A stretch of 64,000 nt of DNA from Bemisia tabaci (GCF_918797505.1 NC_092795.1:3753434-3817433); one strand, 5' to 3'. Counted from the first letter of the stretch, positions 11,719-21,930 are shown. Numbers and translations are program-made. Notes: generated by a model from the letters alone, not told the origin.

Positions 11719-11952
11719 CGTTACCTTCCGGCCAAAGTATCACAAGCGTCATGTGACGTTTTAAAATTTCCGCCGCCACATTTTTTTTTTACAGAGAAAT
11801 TATTGGTTGAATCTGTTTAAAAATTTCACTGAATTTTAACGGCAGCACAAAGAAAATTCGGTGAAATTTTTGAACAGCTTTGTTGAAAGATTTCTCTGTA
11901 AAAACATAAAACGTCGCATGGCGCATGTGTCACTTCGGCCGGAAGGTGACGG
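11719..11952. mobile_element. F9 MITE copy 1
   Basis: CGTTACCTTCCGGCCAAAGT at the left pairs with CGGCCGGAAGGTGACGG at the right. ATCACAAGCGTCATGTGACG pairs loosely with CGTCGCATGGCGCATGTGT. The centre (ACAGAGAAATTATTGGTTGAATCTGTTTAAAAATTTCAC) is itself inverted at TTTTTGAACAGCTTTGTTGAAAGATTTCTCTGT. Confidence 0.8.
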
Positions 11953-12617
11953 TATCTAGATCCGCTTATGAAATGATCGTCCAAATACTTTTAAACCCTT
12001 TTAGTTATTAACACGGACTGAAAAAGCGTCTGACATTTTGTATCGACTCGGTTCGTCCTTTAAGAGCACAGAAGAAAATCAAAATCGCATAAGTTCTCCA
12101 CCTGGGAGTGAGGAGGGAAAGGAGAGAAGAGGGGACGGCGACTATGAGGCCGTCCCTCGCCTCGCCGGCGGCAAATGTCGCGTCCTGTTTGCGAGCTGCG
12201 AAACTGTCGAGAGAGCAATAATTAGCGGTAGGAAATGTAAATAATGCAGACTCCTTGTCAACTACACGTACCTAATCAAAATCCGCGAGATGAGGAAACA
12301 AAGAAAATTGAACTGTTATAATTACGTTGAGAGAGAACGGCCCCCTGTGAATTTCACTGAACGTGCATCACACCGTTGCCAAATTCCGGGAAAAAACATC
12401 TCCAGAGACAACACCAAAACCTGAATGCATAGAATTCCGTTCGTCCGAAAAATCAAAATAAATGCAGAAACAGAACAGGCTCTCTTCACCCCCCCCCCCC
12501 TCCCGTGGATAAAAAAAGACCTGTTGAAATTACGATCTATTAATGACATAGTAAGAGCTCCTGAAAGTGCAGACAGTGAAATTCATATTAAAAACACAGG
12601 AATGATAATAAAAGACT
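11953..12617. other. no recognisable feature; C10 run
   Basis: No gene is supported. A C10 homopolymer lies near 12490. The 68-residue plus-strand frame at 12038-12244 is polar and low-complexity with no motif I know. Confidence 0.35.
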
Positions 12618-12888
12618 GCGCTTTTGCCAGCCCAGAGGTAAATTAAGAAATATGATTTTGGAAATGGATCCTTGAAAGGAAATACAACGATTTACCACTA
12701 CAAAAAGTCCAAAATGCGAAAGCAAATATACTACAAGTTTTATAATTTTCTACCTAAAAGTTTGTCAAAATCTTAGAATTTTTTCTCCCACGTTATTTAC
12801 TTTTTGCCATGGAAAATCATTGTAATCCCTTTCAAGGAGCCATATCCAAAGTATCGCTGAATTTTCCTCGAGGTTGGCAAAAGCGCTG
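12618..12888. mobile_element. foldback MITE, singleton
   Basis: GCGCTTTTGCCAGCC at the left is inverted as GGTTGGCAAAAGCGC at the right. The next paired blocks are TTTGGAAATGGATCCTTGAAAGG with CCTTTCAAGGAGCCATATCCAAA. About 270 bp, no ORF, no second copy in the window. Confidence 0.75.
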
Positions 12889-12898
12889 CCCTTTTTTC

Positions 12899-13099
12899 AC
12901 AAAAAAAAGTGATCCTGATTTAACATTCTGGATGTAAAAAGGGGTACGAGAACTCACAAAACGCTGAATTAACCGCCACAGCAGTCACTTTAACAATGTC
13001 AGATGTAAAACTAACTGTTTTGGCGGTTAATTAAACGTTTTGTGAGTTCTCGTACACTTTTTACATCCAGAATGTGAAGTCAGCATAATTTTTTTTCCG
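12899..13099. mobile_element. foldback MITE, singleton, next to the previous one
   Basis: CACAAAAAAAAGTGATCC, CATTCTGGATGTAAAAAG and GTACGAGAACTCACAAAACG return inverted as CGTTTTGTGAGTTCTCGTAC, CTTTTTACATCCAGAATG and ATAATTTTTTTTCC. Its left end is about 10 bp from the neighbouring MITE's right end. Confidence 0.75.
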
Positions 13100-13149
13100 G
13101 CAAGTGATGCTATTTTGGGGGCTTCCTATGTCACAATGTAAACCAAATG

Positions 13150-13933
13150 GGGCCTTACAAAAGAAAGACTGTTTATAGAACGGTTATGAATACTACCCTC
13201 ACAATCAGATCATCTGCAAAGAAGATAAACCCATCTAAAACTTCTGCAACTTATCAACTCTCACCGCCAAACACGTGATTGTGGACTGCTCTGCCCTCAG
13301 GGATCTGCGATCACAGATTTACTCACCAACAGTCAAGAGTAATAAAAACCCACTAACATGCGATGAACTCAATGTCACAACCAAACTTCTGAAACTCTTT
13401 GTCTCCCTTAATTTAAAAATCTAAATTTTTGTATAATGTCGCAGATAATTAGCAATCACCGGCAATTTGCAAGCTGTTCACACGTTCTTTCAATAAAAAT
13501 CGCAATAATGCGCATCGGCATAATGCACTTTTTAAGGGTTATGGTCTACAAAAGTATGAGCTCGGCTTGAAGCGCCTTCATTTTTTGTAATACTCTACAC
13601 TTTGTCACTATGTTAAATTAGTTGCCTGTTCGATCTCAACCCAACTAATGTCACGGAGTTCATTGCATGCTCCTCTAAGTCTGCATATTTCTACCATGTT
13701 TTTAAGGATAGAAAAGTGTCTATTCACATTATAGGCAACATCCTCAGCACTCTAATCTTGTTCTTTTATTTTTGAATTTCTTGATTTTCTATATTTATTT
13801 ACCACTGGCTTGTAAATTGCCGGCGATTGCCAATTGCCTGCGACATATATACACTCATCTTCCAAATTCTTTGTAAAGACGTTAATAGCCTAGGGTGCTG
13901 AATGTCTAAATAAAAAATAACTAACTAACTCAA
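13150..13933 (+). pseudogene. 3' end of a non-LTR retrotransposon (LINE), split by an F10 MITE
   Basis: One frame from about 13165 to the stop near 13425 reads, apart from one in-frame stop, as the C-terminal end of a LINE reverse-transcriptase protein. It has ICKED, then NLSTLTAKHVIVDCSALRDL, then TCDELNVTTKLLKLFVSLNL and a stop. The pattern of cysteines followed by a KH...C motif is typical of ORF2 C-termini in Jockey/CR1/R1-type elements. That family knowledge is the only basis for the assignment. Three minus-strand copies of the same 3' end (29754, 40276, 52029) confirm it is a dispersed repeat. The 3' untranslated part is cut at 13437 by an F10 MITE and resumes at 13847 (TTTGTAAAGACGTTAATAGCC), ending in a TAACTAACTAAC tail. 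The 5' end is missing, and the copy is dead. Confidence 0.8.
13437..13846. mobile_element. F10 MITE inserted in a LINE 3' region
   Basis: TGTCGCAGATAATTAGCAAT and CACCGGCAATTTGCA at the left are inverted as TGTAAATTGCCGGCGATTGC and CAATTGCCTGCGACA at the right. Comparison with uninterrupted LINE copies shows that the LINE text before and after is contiguous, so the insertion boundaries are fixed to within a few bases. About 410 bp, no ORF. Confidence 0.85.
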
Positions 13934-14277
13934 TCCCGTAGCAAAAGTAGGAAATGATGAGAATGAAGTGGCAAGGGCGGAATGCATGGGCTGGGAGCGT
14001 CATCGGGGATGACACCGCTGACCCAGATTCCTTGGGCGGGTTGGCCCGTTGGCATGAGTAGAGCAGTAAGCGCCCAGCCGAAGAAGTATAGCGCTCCGGG
14101 GAAGAACTTCATCAGTATCTTCAATTGAGCAATTAGGTCAGTCCTGCCCCCTTAGGGCTCCAGAGGGCTGTTTTGTTTACAGACATGTTAACCCTCCACG
14201 CCACCCGACCCCGTGCGCGGGACCGTCCTAGGGCAAAACAGTGTATCAACGTCCGAGCGTTGCCAAATTGTAGCACA
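13934..14277. other. no recognisable feature
   Basis: Moderately GC-rich. The frames on the minus strand have no recognisable motif. Confidence 0.35.
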
Positions 14278-14478
14278 CACTGAAAAAAAAGATTGGTAGA
14301 ATTCACCATTCCCTCACGCTGTATTTCACACAGCGTCAATTCAGAGTCAAAGCTGCCAGAAGAAAGGTAAACGTTACTGATACAGGTAACCATTTCTCTG
14401 GCGGAATCGATTTTGAATCCTCGCTGTGGGAAATACAGCGTGAGGGAATGGTAAATTTTACCAAACCTTTTTTCAGTG
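14278..14478. mobile_element. F8 MITE copy 1 (CACTG ends)
   Basis: It starts CACTGAAAAAAAAGATTGGT and ends with the inverted ACCAAACCTTTTTTCAGTG. Subterminal CATTCCCTCACGCTGTATTT pairs with AAATACAGCGTGAGGGAATG. The middle GATACAGGTAACCATTTCTCTGG is shared with the copies at 44.4 and 62.3 kb. 201 bp. Confidence 0.9.
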
Positions 14479-14997
14479 CATAAATAGACAATTTTCTCAA
14501 TAATTTACTCATATTTGAACGTATTTGAACTTGAAAAGAGATACGTTCGTTTGAGTGGCCGCGGAAGAGCAGATCTTATTCTACGAACGCAAGTCGAGCA
14601 ATTTTTGCCGAGTTGCGTCGAAAGACTGGATTTTAAAATTTCAAAGGAAACCTTGGAAAAGGTAATGAAAAATCAGTTACACGCGACACAGTTCAAGTTT
14701 TTACTGAAAAAGGGCGAAAAATTGCAGTCTAGGAATTTATATTATCATTATCCGGAACAGTTTTTTTTTTTTTTTTTTTTTTTTTTTTCATGAGCTAGAG
14801 ACTTCAAATCCTAATCATTTCAGTTTAGGTTGATTTTTTGGGAGTTTTGTGTCCAAGCATGTTTCTAGTATACTGCTTCATGTTCTGACAATAAAGCACA
14901 TACTAACATTGCCATTTTGAGTTTGTTTCGACGAGAATCCTTTTTTCCGGAGACACTCACATGTCGACGGAGAAAAGGCGTATCTCACATTTTATTT
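14479..14997. other. no gene; T28 homopolymer
   Basis: A T28 run lies at 14761-14788. It could be the reverse complement of a poly(A) tail from a minus-strand retrocopy beginning to its right, but no target duplication or body is evident. Confidence 0.4.
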
Positions 14998-15195
14998 TTT
15001 AAAAGGAGAACGAATCAACATCATGATTTTTAATTTTCAAGGAATATTCTTCACGCAAAACAAAAACAAAAACAAAAAAAAAATTCCTGAAGTGTTCATG
15101 AAAAGACGTTCAGTAGGTTTTCTCTTAGGAAAAAATAAAGTATGAAAGAAAGTTTGCAAGGCCGCAAGCCAAGATACGCATTTCTCATGTTCCAT
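14998..15195. mobile_element. partial F4 copy
   Basis: TTTTAAAAGGAGAACGAATCAACATCATGA and AAATAAAGTATGAAAGAAAGTTTGCAAGGCCGCAAGCCAAGATACGCATTTC are internal and right-end F4 blocks. The left terminus is missing. Confidence 0.6.
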
Positions 15196-15200
15196 CATCT

Positions 15201-15475
15201 CGTCACCTTCCGGTCAAAGGATCACAAGCGCCACACTGAAAAAAATGGTATGCTGTTTTAGCACCTAGGATGTCAAAAATGTGTCTGGTGATCCTAAGAC
15301 GCTGCCTCTACTGCCCACGCAGTTGTATTTACATTCACAGGATGTAAAGTCAACGGTGGGGGTAGTAAATGCAGCATCTTAGGATTACCAGACACATTTT
15401 CGACATCCTAGATGCTAAAATAGCATATTATTTTTCTCAGTGTGGCGCTTGTGATACTTTGACCGGAAGGTGACG
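15201..15475. mobile_element. F9 MITE copy 2, split by a CACTG element
   Basis: CGTCACCTTCCGGTCAAAGG and ATCACAAGCGCCACA at the left pair with TGTGGCGCTTGTGATACTTT and GACCGGAAGGTGACG at the right. The two halves are the F9 arms; everything between them (15234-15442) is another foldback element. Confidence 0.85.
15234..15442. mobile_element. CACTG-type foldback MITE nested in F9
   Basis: CACTGAAAAAAATGGTATGC is inverted at the right as GCATATTATTTTTCTCAGTG. TAGCACCTAGGATGTC pairs with GACATCCTAGATGCTA, and GTGTCTGGTGATCCTAAGA pairs with TCTTAGGATTACCAGACAC. Terminal bases resemble F8 but the interior differs, so it is a separate family with the same end type. Confidence 0.85.
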
Positions 15476-15662
15476 ATTAAGCGTGTACCCTTCTCCCTGG
15501 GAAAATCTCAGGGGTTGATTATTGAGGTTGATAGGCAAAACCATACGAATTACGCAAGGAACGCCTTTTTCAAAACGCCTTCAAATAGCTATGATACTCC
15601 GCAATACATTGGAGTTCGAATAGTGGTATCACGGAAACTTGCTTGTAGGGTATCGACGGGTG
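15476..15662. repeat. inverted copy of 11536-11718
   Basis: Reverse-complementary match to 11536-11718, including GGGAAAATCTCAGGGGTTGATTATTGAGGTTGATAGG and AGGAACGCCTTTTTCAAAACGCCTTCAAAT. Together with the adjacent F9 element it forms a composite repeat present twice in opposite orientation. Confidence 0.75.
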
Positions 15663-16390
15663 ACGATCTATATCCTCCTTTGAATTAATCATATATTTTA
15701 TTCATAATTTCCTTCAGTATACCTACAAACATTGACAACTATCCTCAAGAATACACACTTTATCCAAGGCACTTTGACAACATTTTAGTACTCTTACGGC
15801 GTTCTCCCTTAAAATGACAGCACAGAGCCATTTTATCCGCGGATCCCGAAAGCCGAAACCCGTGCCGCAACTCATAAATTCCTCGGGCTCCCGACGAAAT
15901 AACGGGACTTCACTTCGCGATGAACCTTGCCGCCCATCCAACTCCACGCTCGCCGGGTTTCGCGTACCAACGGACTTACGCCTTTTTCCTCTCCGTGTCA
16001 CTTCCAATCCGTCTTGGCGAAAACGGATCAAGCACTTCTTCGAATGAGCCCCGAGTTGCGTGCCATCAGCCGGGCCCCGGGGCTCGAATGGGGAAAGGCG
16101 CGTTGCCTTTGAGGGTGAGGGGTTCAGGTTGAGCTGGGCCCCCGAGGGACGCGCGCGCGATTATTCAAGGGGGGCGTCACTCGGAACGCACCGTCGCGCG
16201 TCGGTTGAGGAAATGAAGCTTGATTTTCTAACGGGCCGCAGAGAGCGGAATATGAAATATAGCCTCGGAAAGTCGGTGAACGGTGAGCCGGGGGAAGGGT
16301 GTTTTTGCGGTACACGGAACTTACTCCTCCCAAAAATAGGGGCGGTGAAATGGACCGCTAGACAGCGCGAGAGTTATAGGGCCACAAGGC
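15663..16390. other. GC-rich stretch, no assigned gene
   Basis: About 15830-16380 is the most GC-rich part of this region (CCCGAGGGACGCGCGCGCG). It opens frames on both strands at once, the longest 128 codons at 16060-16446 (+). None carries a recognisable domain, so I treat it as non-coding or as an unrecognised promoter or first-exon region. Confidence 0.4.
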
Positions 16391-16440
16391 ATCGTCACCT
16401 TCCGGCCGAAGTATCACGAGCACCGTGCTTTATGGTTTCT
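16391..16440. mobile_element. solo F9 terminus
   Basis: CGTCACCTTCCGGCCGAAGT and ATCACGAGCACCGTG match one F9 end; no partner end is found downstream. Confidence 0.6.
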
Positions 16441-16504
16441 TTATGATTTTATATCATGCGCACATGTAGTAAGATACGGGAAGAAGAACACAGAATAACC
16501 TAAA

Positions 16505-16610
16505 CGTGCGGTTACAGGGTGGCCGAAAGTCTGGAAAACCGGGAATTGGAAGGGATTTCCAACGACCGGGAAAAAGCAGGGAATGTCAGGAGAATCCAAA
16601 ACCCCTTTTC
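16505..16610. repeat. degenerate CCGGGAA-type minisatellite fragment
   Basis: GGAAAACCGGGAATTGGAAGG, ACCGGGAAAAAGCAGGGAATGTCAGGAGAAT is a run of loose 20-bp variants. A similar run in reverse orientation lies at 61000-61105. Confidence 0.55.
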
Positions 16611-17804
16611 CTCTTCAATGTAAAGTAAAAAGTTCCAAAAACTGGCTATGACATGTTTTTAAAGTATTCGCGAAGAGTATTCTTCACATCTTTAATCATT
16701 TTAAACGAAACACCTTAATTAAGGAAAAAATGACGGACTTTGAAATGATTTCACGTCCGGTTTCTCATCACATTCCATTAGGAACTGCATATTGACCGTT
16801 AAATGCAAAAATTTCTTACTCGGTAAACAAAGAACTTTTTTTCAAAGTAATCAGTATCCATCGTGTTCCGCGTTAAGTATCCAACAGAATACGTACAATC
16901 GTACATATCGTAGAATTTAGGCTTTATTTTTACCATAGAGTCTTACGGCGCACATAGAGCTTTCTCTTTTTCTCAGCTCCATATTGGTGTAATTTTGTTT
17001 CTTTGCATTACTCTATCCAATTTGGGCTTATACAGATACGTGACGCCAGACACAATGATATTACAAACATTTGCACTGTTCGATCACTTGCAGGACGATG
17101 TTTCGTTAAAAATCATTACTAACAGAAAACACTTTGCATATCATGCTCAGCACTATATTTTAGACGAGGGCATGAAATCACTGAGATGGCAAGGTTCCAG
17201 CTGGAAGCTTGTCCAATACACCATGTTTGTCCTCCCTGGTTTGTGTTTTTTCTCCGATTCCTAAGTTGGCGACAAGACCCGCCGTTTAGAAACTTCTAGT
17301 CGCCGTTGTTTTGTTACTTTGCAAGAAATATTCTTACTTTAAAACACTTTTCTTGTACAAAATATGCTTTAGTACTTTGTTTAGGGGAAACTCTTTGACG
17401 AATATGCTGAAGCGAGTCTAAAACTGTAGGACCAGTAAACTCGAGATCCGTTTTACGCTTCATCTGTACTTTATTAATTCATTTAATCAGAGGAAGTGCT
17501 GAAGATCGAATCTGAAGCATCTTCAAAGTATCAGTAACCAGGAAGTTTTTTTATTTAAAGCAGGAGATGAAAATAAGAGAGATGAGTATATTTTTTAGAA
17601 ATTACAGGAGCTGGAGGATTTATAAATTCTGGGAATAATTGAAAAAAAGGTGTGACTTGCACAATTTTCCTCATTATAAGAGAATTTTCAAAATTGAAGA
17701 GAGGCTTTCGCGAAGCGACATTTGTGGCAACGTGGGAGATAAAAAGGAGTTAGCATAATTATCAAAAAACAGAGGAAACGAAAGATTTATAAATTCTGGA
17801 AATG
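16611..17804. other. no recognisable feature
   Basis: AT-rich. The 89-codon plus-strand frame at 16995-17264 starts at ATT/TTG-type codons rather than ATG and has no motif. From about 17600 the text repeats phrases such as ATAAATTCTGGGAATAATTG and AAATTCTGGAAATG. Confidence 0.35.
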
Positions 17805-17963
17805 CAGTAGACGCTTGGTAATTCGAAATTAACGAGATTTCGAATTATGGAGAGCGGTTACGAAAAAATTTGAAATAAAGAGAGTTTCTTAGCCCTATAT
17901 TTCGAAGTGGGGAGCCGAACGCTCTATAATTCGAAATTGAAAATAGAAAATAACCACGATTAT

Positions 17964-18428
17964 TTAAAGATAAGAGGCGGGAACAACTTCACTTACAGAC
18001 GCACTTTCACAGTTTATTTTGCGGAAATCGATTGAGTAGCAACTTTTAAAATTTGATAGCCACCCGTCACTGGCTCGGAAGTTGGCTATACTTAAATCTG
18101 CTGCATATGCCAGAGTTTTTTCCTTGAAAAGAGGACCCCCCCCCCCCCCCCACTGGAATGTTTTTTTTGCTCGACATTGCTTAAACCATAAGAACAAGCC
18201 GTCTTCGAGCTGCGGAAACTCACATTTTCGCAACCAGTACTGCTTAGAAACCCCACTACCGCATTTAATTTTTATTTTATCTTGGTTCTTTAAAATTGTC
18301 GATAAAGTGGACGGAGGAATATTAAATCTTTTTGCAATGTCTTTTTTTTCCACCTTCATCGACGCGCTTCGAGAATTTTTTGTTTTTGCTGAAAGTTTAA
18401 TTTCCCGTATTTCCCCATAACAAATCAC
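17964..18428 (-). pseudogene. pogo/Tigger transposase, DNA-binding half only
   Basis: 154 residues, starting at an ATG at 18428. Residues about 20-50 (VEKKDIAKRFNIPPSTLSTI) form a psq-type helix-turn-helix. Residues about 68-135 match the CENP-B/Tc5-type HTH, with LEDGLFLWFKQCRAKK, then LFKEKTLAYAADL and ASDGWLSNFKSCYSID. In intact relatives these two HTH domains bind the terminal repeats and are followed by a DDD/E catalytic domain of about 200-250 residues. Here the frame stops soon after the second HTH, and only about 160 bp separate it from the element end, so the catalytic part was deleted. A G14 run (C14 on the plus strand, about 18138-18151) puts QWGGGGGP where relatives have a short loop between helices. 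The copy cannot be active. A domesticated DNA-binding protein is conceivable but not indicated. Confidence 0.85.
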
Positions 18429-18606
18429 TTAGCCACCACTGTAATCACAACAACTGTGAACTGATTACCGACACCTCATCTTCCGTGGTCTACGAGGATT
18501 ATCAGAGGATTTAATCATAAATTCCTCAGTTCTCCATCCGTCAGGCATTGACATATATATGTGTGCACATCAAAACAATGACCTCGAGACTTCGAATTAT
18601 AAAGCG

Positions 18607-20150
18607 CCCGGAACGGTACACGGACTTTATGTCCACTTTTTTTACGTTCACAGATTTTTCATCCACAATTTTTACGTCCACTGTTCTGAAGCCCACACTT
18701 TTGTTAAGTCCATTACTTTAACGTCCACTAAGTTAAGTCCACAAATGTAAAGTCCACTAAAATCAAATTCAAGCGTCATATTTTAGTCCGTGTGTAAAAT
18801 TATATTGACAATATCGAAATGAGAAAATTAGGAGAGAATGATGTGTTGTTATCGTGACTCATATTTTAAATGAAATGTTAATTTCTTCTTTTGATTCATC
18901 TTTTCAAATTGTCTTTGGTAAATACTTGGTTTCATTTCTATCCTTGAAATTTCCGATATAAAATATGCCTTAAATGTACATTCTTTTTTTTTTAATGAAA
19001 TTGATTACTTCATTTTAAAAACATTTACATTTTTAAAACGTGGTAATTATTTGTAAAACCTTTTCCAAGCAATGGCATCGATATGAATCTCAATGAGCCG
19101 TAGTTGTGATGAAAGAAAGTATACAAAAATTAATAAAAGAGGGAAAAAACTAAGAAGCACTCATTTTTTTGTTTTCAACTTATTTGTACATCGACCCCCT
19201 TTAGTCAAATACTTCAAATTTTAAGCGTTTAGTTGCGCTTACACCACGCTGCAGCACAGTAAAAGCCCAAAACTTAAAATAATAAATTTGAATGCTTTGG
19301 AAATCATTAAATTTGACACGGAACCACTATTATATTTACAAAAAACACATTATATTTTCCAGTAGTACCTACATATTTCTTTTTGATCAGTTTAAAAGGG
19401 AATAATCAATGCAGAAAGTGCAAACATTTCAAAATCATGAGTTGGAAAATGCTGACTCCGCGAGTTTAAATATTAGAGCCTAACACAGAGCGGAGCGGCG
19501 TGTTAGCAGCGCAGAACGCGCACTGGCGCCTACAAACCTAACGGGATACATCCCGCATTGCGCAACGCGTGAAGTATCCCGTTAGGTTTGTAGGCGCCTA
19601 TGCGCGTGTCACGCTGGGTGCCTGTCGCGCAGCAACGGTTTAAGCAACTATTTCGCGTCAGAGGCGTTGCACAGTATCCTACAAGATTGAAGGCGCACGA
19701 AATAACTAGTTAAAGAGGACTTTCAATTTTGACTGCATCTGTTACTGAAAAATGTTTTGGAGAAAAATGGCATTGGAGCGTTTCCTAGGCTCCTGCTTTG
19801 GTTTTCATCTTGTCATATCCGTACAGTGTACCATGAACATATGTTTTTATCTGCTTATAGAGTCTATTCTCTTTCATGACTTAATTCATGAATGAAATGT
19901 TGTTAAGAATGAAGGTAGTAGTAGTATGCATTTATTTTTGAGGTTGTTCCTGTCATTTAAAAGAGAAGAAAAAAATGTGGACATAACATGTCCACAATTT
20001 GGACAAGTTTTGACATATTCATGGTTGGACATTAAATCATGTGGACTTAATAAAGACTGCGGACTTAACGTTTAGTGGACATTAATAGCGATGGACATTT
20101 ATTTAATGGACGAAAGGTAGGTGGACATAAAGTTCTGGAAGCCCCGGAAC
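18607..20150. mobile_element. F13 element, copy 1, with 8-bp target duplication
   Basis: The 8-mer CCCGGAAC stands at 18607-18614 and again at 20143-20150, inside Tigger sequence on both sides, so the element is 18615-20142 (1528 bp). Ends are GGTACACGGACTTTATGTCC and, reversed, GCTTCCAGAACTTTATGTCC. For about 150 bp inward from the left end, GTCCAC-like hexamers recur every 15-20 bp. The last 170 bp carry the mirror motif GTGGAC (about nine times). No ORF of useful length. An inverted second copy is at 51807-53387 and an internal fragment at 41207-41595. An 8-bp duplication fits hAT or P-type transposition, but the termini are not the usual hAT CAGNG. Confidence 0.9.
19525..19598. repeat. 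GC-rich stem-loop conserved inside F13
   Basis: GGCGCCTACAAACCTAACGG pairs with CCGTTAGGTTTGTAGGCGCC around a loop that itself holds GCGCAACGCG. The same stem occurs in the F13 sequences at 52468-52541 and at about 41424-41500. Confidence 0.9.
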
Positions 20151-20314
20151 AGATATTTCGAATTATAGAGCTTTTCACAAGCCGTTTTCTTACTGAAAAA
20201 TTCGAATTAGCAAGGGGGTAAAAATACATTGAATTTTACGAATTAGCGCGATTATCCCAAGAAGGTCGGCGTCGCCGTCGAGTTATCGAGCTTCGAACTA
20301 TCGAGCGGCTACTG

Positions 20315-21043
20315 TAGTTGAGAGGGAGGTGTAATTTATATAAATTTTTCATTAAAAGGGAATTTTCACATTTGCCGAGATGTAACATTTCTTCGTTTCC
20401 CGAATGAATTTACGTAACTCCATTCCAAGGTTGCCAAACTGACTCAAACCGTTGATTTTTTTTCAAAAATATATCTGTGCAATGTTTATCTAACATTCTT
20501 CCAACGGTTGCTTGAAATCTGAGGAAAAATCAGTGAGATTTTTAGTTAAAAATACCCAAAATTCTCCCGCTTTATTGCAAGGGGAAATTTGTCAACTTTG
20601 AAATGGCGTTACGTTCTTTTGCGAGGAGAAGGACGATTTGTGGGAAGGAAGGAATCATTAAAAAACTAAACACTTGGTTAAAGTTGGGTGTTTCCTCTGG
20701 AGTGTGGATCGGGCAGGAAACCCTCATCTAAATGGAAAGAGCTCAATTTAAGCCCCAGGAACTACACTTCCCGAGTTAAGTCTCGTTTAAGTCGCAGAGG
20801 AGGAGGAGACGGCGGTAATTATGCGGGGAGAGCTTTAACAGTCCTTCGATCCGACCGAGATTGTGATACTCGGGCGTCGAAGGCAGGCGTCGTTCGGATG
20901 ATACATTTCAGGGAGCACAGAGCAGCGACATTTGCATTTAGAATGACTCCCGAAATGCAGGTTCGGCATCCCGCTTCACGTTGGAGTGGCATCCTCGATT
21001 CCACCCTCGCAAACCGCGTATCTTCACCGGGCTTCAACTCTCC
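20315..21043. other. no recognisable feature
   Basis: AT-rich at first, then GC-balanced from 20690 with overlapping frames on both strands. No motif is recognised. Confidence 0.35.
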
Positions 21044-21293
21044 CGCGCTAAGGAAAAACGCCATATGAGCTCCTCAGGTGCTGCCAAATCTCCTTCCACA
21101 AATCATGAATTTTCGGTGAAATTCGTGAATATTTTTTCTCCAATTTTCCAGAGGATTATGTTCGTAATTTGATCTTCAAAATCTAAAAATTGCAAAGACG
21201 AATGTTCACAAGTCCCTCCGAAATTCAATCTTTTCTGAGAGGAAATTTGGCAACATTCGAAAGTTGGTACAGCGTTTTTCCTTAGCGCAGCGG
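21044..21293. mobile_element. F2 MITE copy
   Basis: The left arm CGCGCTAAGGAAAAACGCCA leads to TGCTGCCAAATCTCC. The right arm GAGGAAATTTGGCAACATTC leads to AGCGTTTTTCCTTAGCGC, its inverted match. About 250 bp, as for all intact F2 copies. Confidence 0.85.
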
Positions 21294-21677
21294 AATTGGA
21301 CTTGTGCTCTTTGCGATGAGCTGCGAACGAGGTATTTATACTATGCTCCCGAGTCACCAGTTTCCATGGCGACTCGATCAGCGTTGTCGATGCGCCAGGT
21401 TCTCGGCTCGCAACTCCGCCGGGGAAAAGCATCGCGCAGGTCCCGGCTTATAAACTGGCGAAGATGCCTCCGCTACCTCCGGAATGAAAAACTCGGCTCC
21501 TTCTGTAATCTCATTCCAGTCAATTTTGTAATGCTTCGTCGGGGAAGGCTCACGCCAATATGCCGGCAAAGTTGTGTGTGATGAGGACGGAAATATTCAT
21601 TTTCACTCGTTCACCTATCAAGCGCCAGACTCGTGCCGTCCTCTTAACGGCTCCTGGAATCTTCCGCCTTGGAGCTA
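21294..21677. other. unique stretch between two F2 copies
   Basis: GC-balanced DNA with frames on both strands, none with ATG plus a recognised motif. Confidence 0.35.
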
Positions 21678-21930
21678 TGCTGCCATGCTAAGGAAGGATG
21701 CCGTTTGAGCCCTGAGCCCTTGCCAAATTCCCTGTGACAAATCGAGAATTTTCGTGAAAATGTGTGAACATTTTTCTTCAAATGTTTCAGAGAATGTTGT
21801 TCGTGATTTGATCCATAAAACTGAAAAGATCGAGGAAAAATATTCATGACTCCCTTCGAAATAAATATTTCTGAGAGGAAATTTGGTAACTTTCAAAGGC
21901 TCATACGGCGTTCTTTCATAGCAGTATGCT
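21678..21930. mobile_element. F2 MITE copy
   Basis: TGCTGCCATGCTAAGGAAGG and the inverted right end CATACGGCGTTCTTTCATAGCAGTATG. The body (TTTTCGTGAAAATGTGTGAACATTTTTCTTC) aligns with the copy at 21044. Same orientation, 385 bp apart. Confidence 0.85.

Larger units (their letters stand above)
17805..20314 (-). mobile_element. pogo/Tigger-like DNA transposon, internally deleted, carrying a nested F13
   Basis: The left terminus CAGTAGACGCTTGGTAATTC and the right terminus (reverse complement) CAGTAGCCGCTCGATAGTTC are matching inverted repeats of the pogo/Tigger type. They flank a minus-strand transposase fragment at 17964-18428. The expected flanking TA is present on the right (TAG) but reads TG on the left, a plausible mutation. 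Subterminal text in both arms repeats TTCGAATTA. About 1.0 kb of Tigger remains once the nested F13 (18615-20142) is removed. A complete element would need roughly 1 kb more for the catalytic domain. Confidence 0.85.

Noticed and set aside
16060..16446. 128-codon plus-strand frame in a GC-rich stretch
   Set aside because: GC-rich DNA opens frames on both strands here; it ends inside a solo F9 terminus and has no motif.
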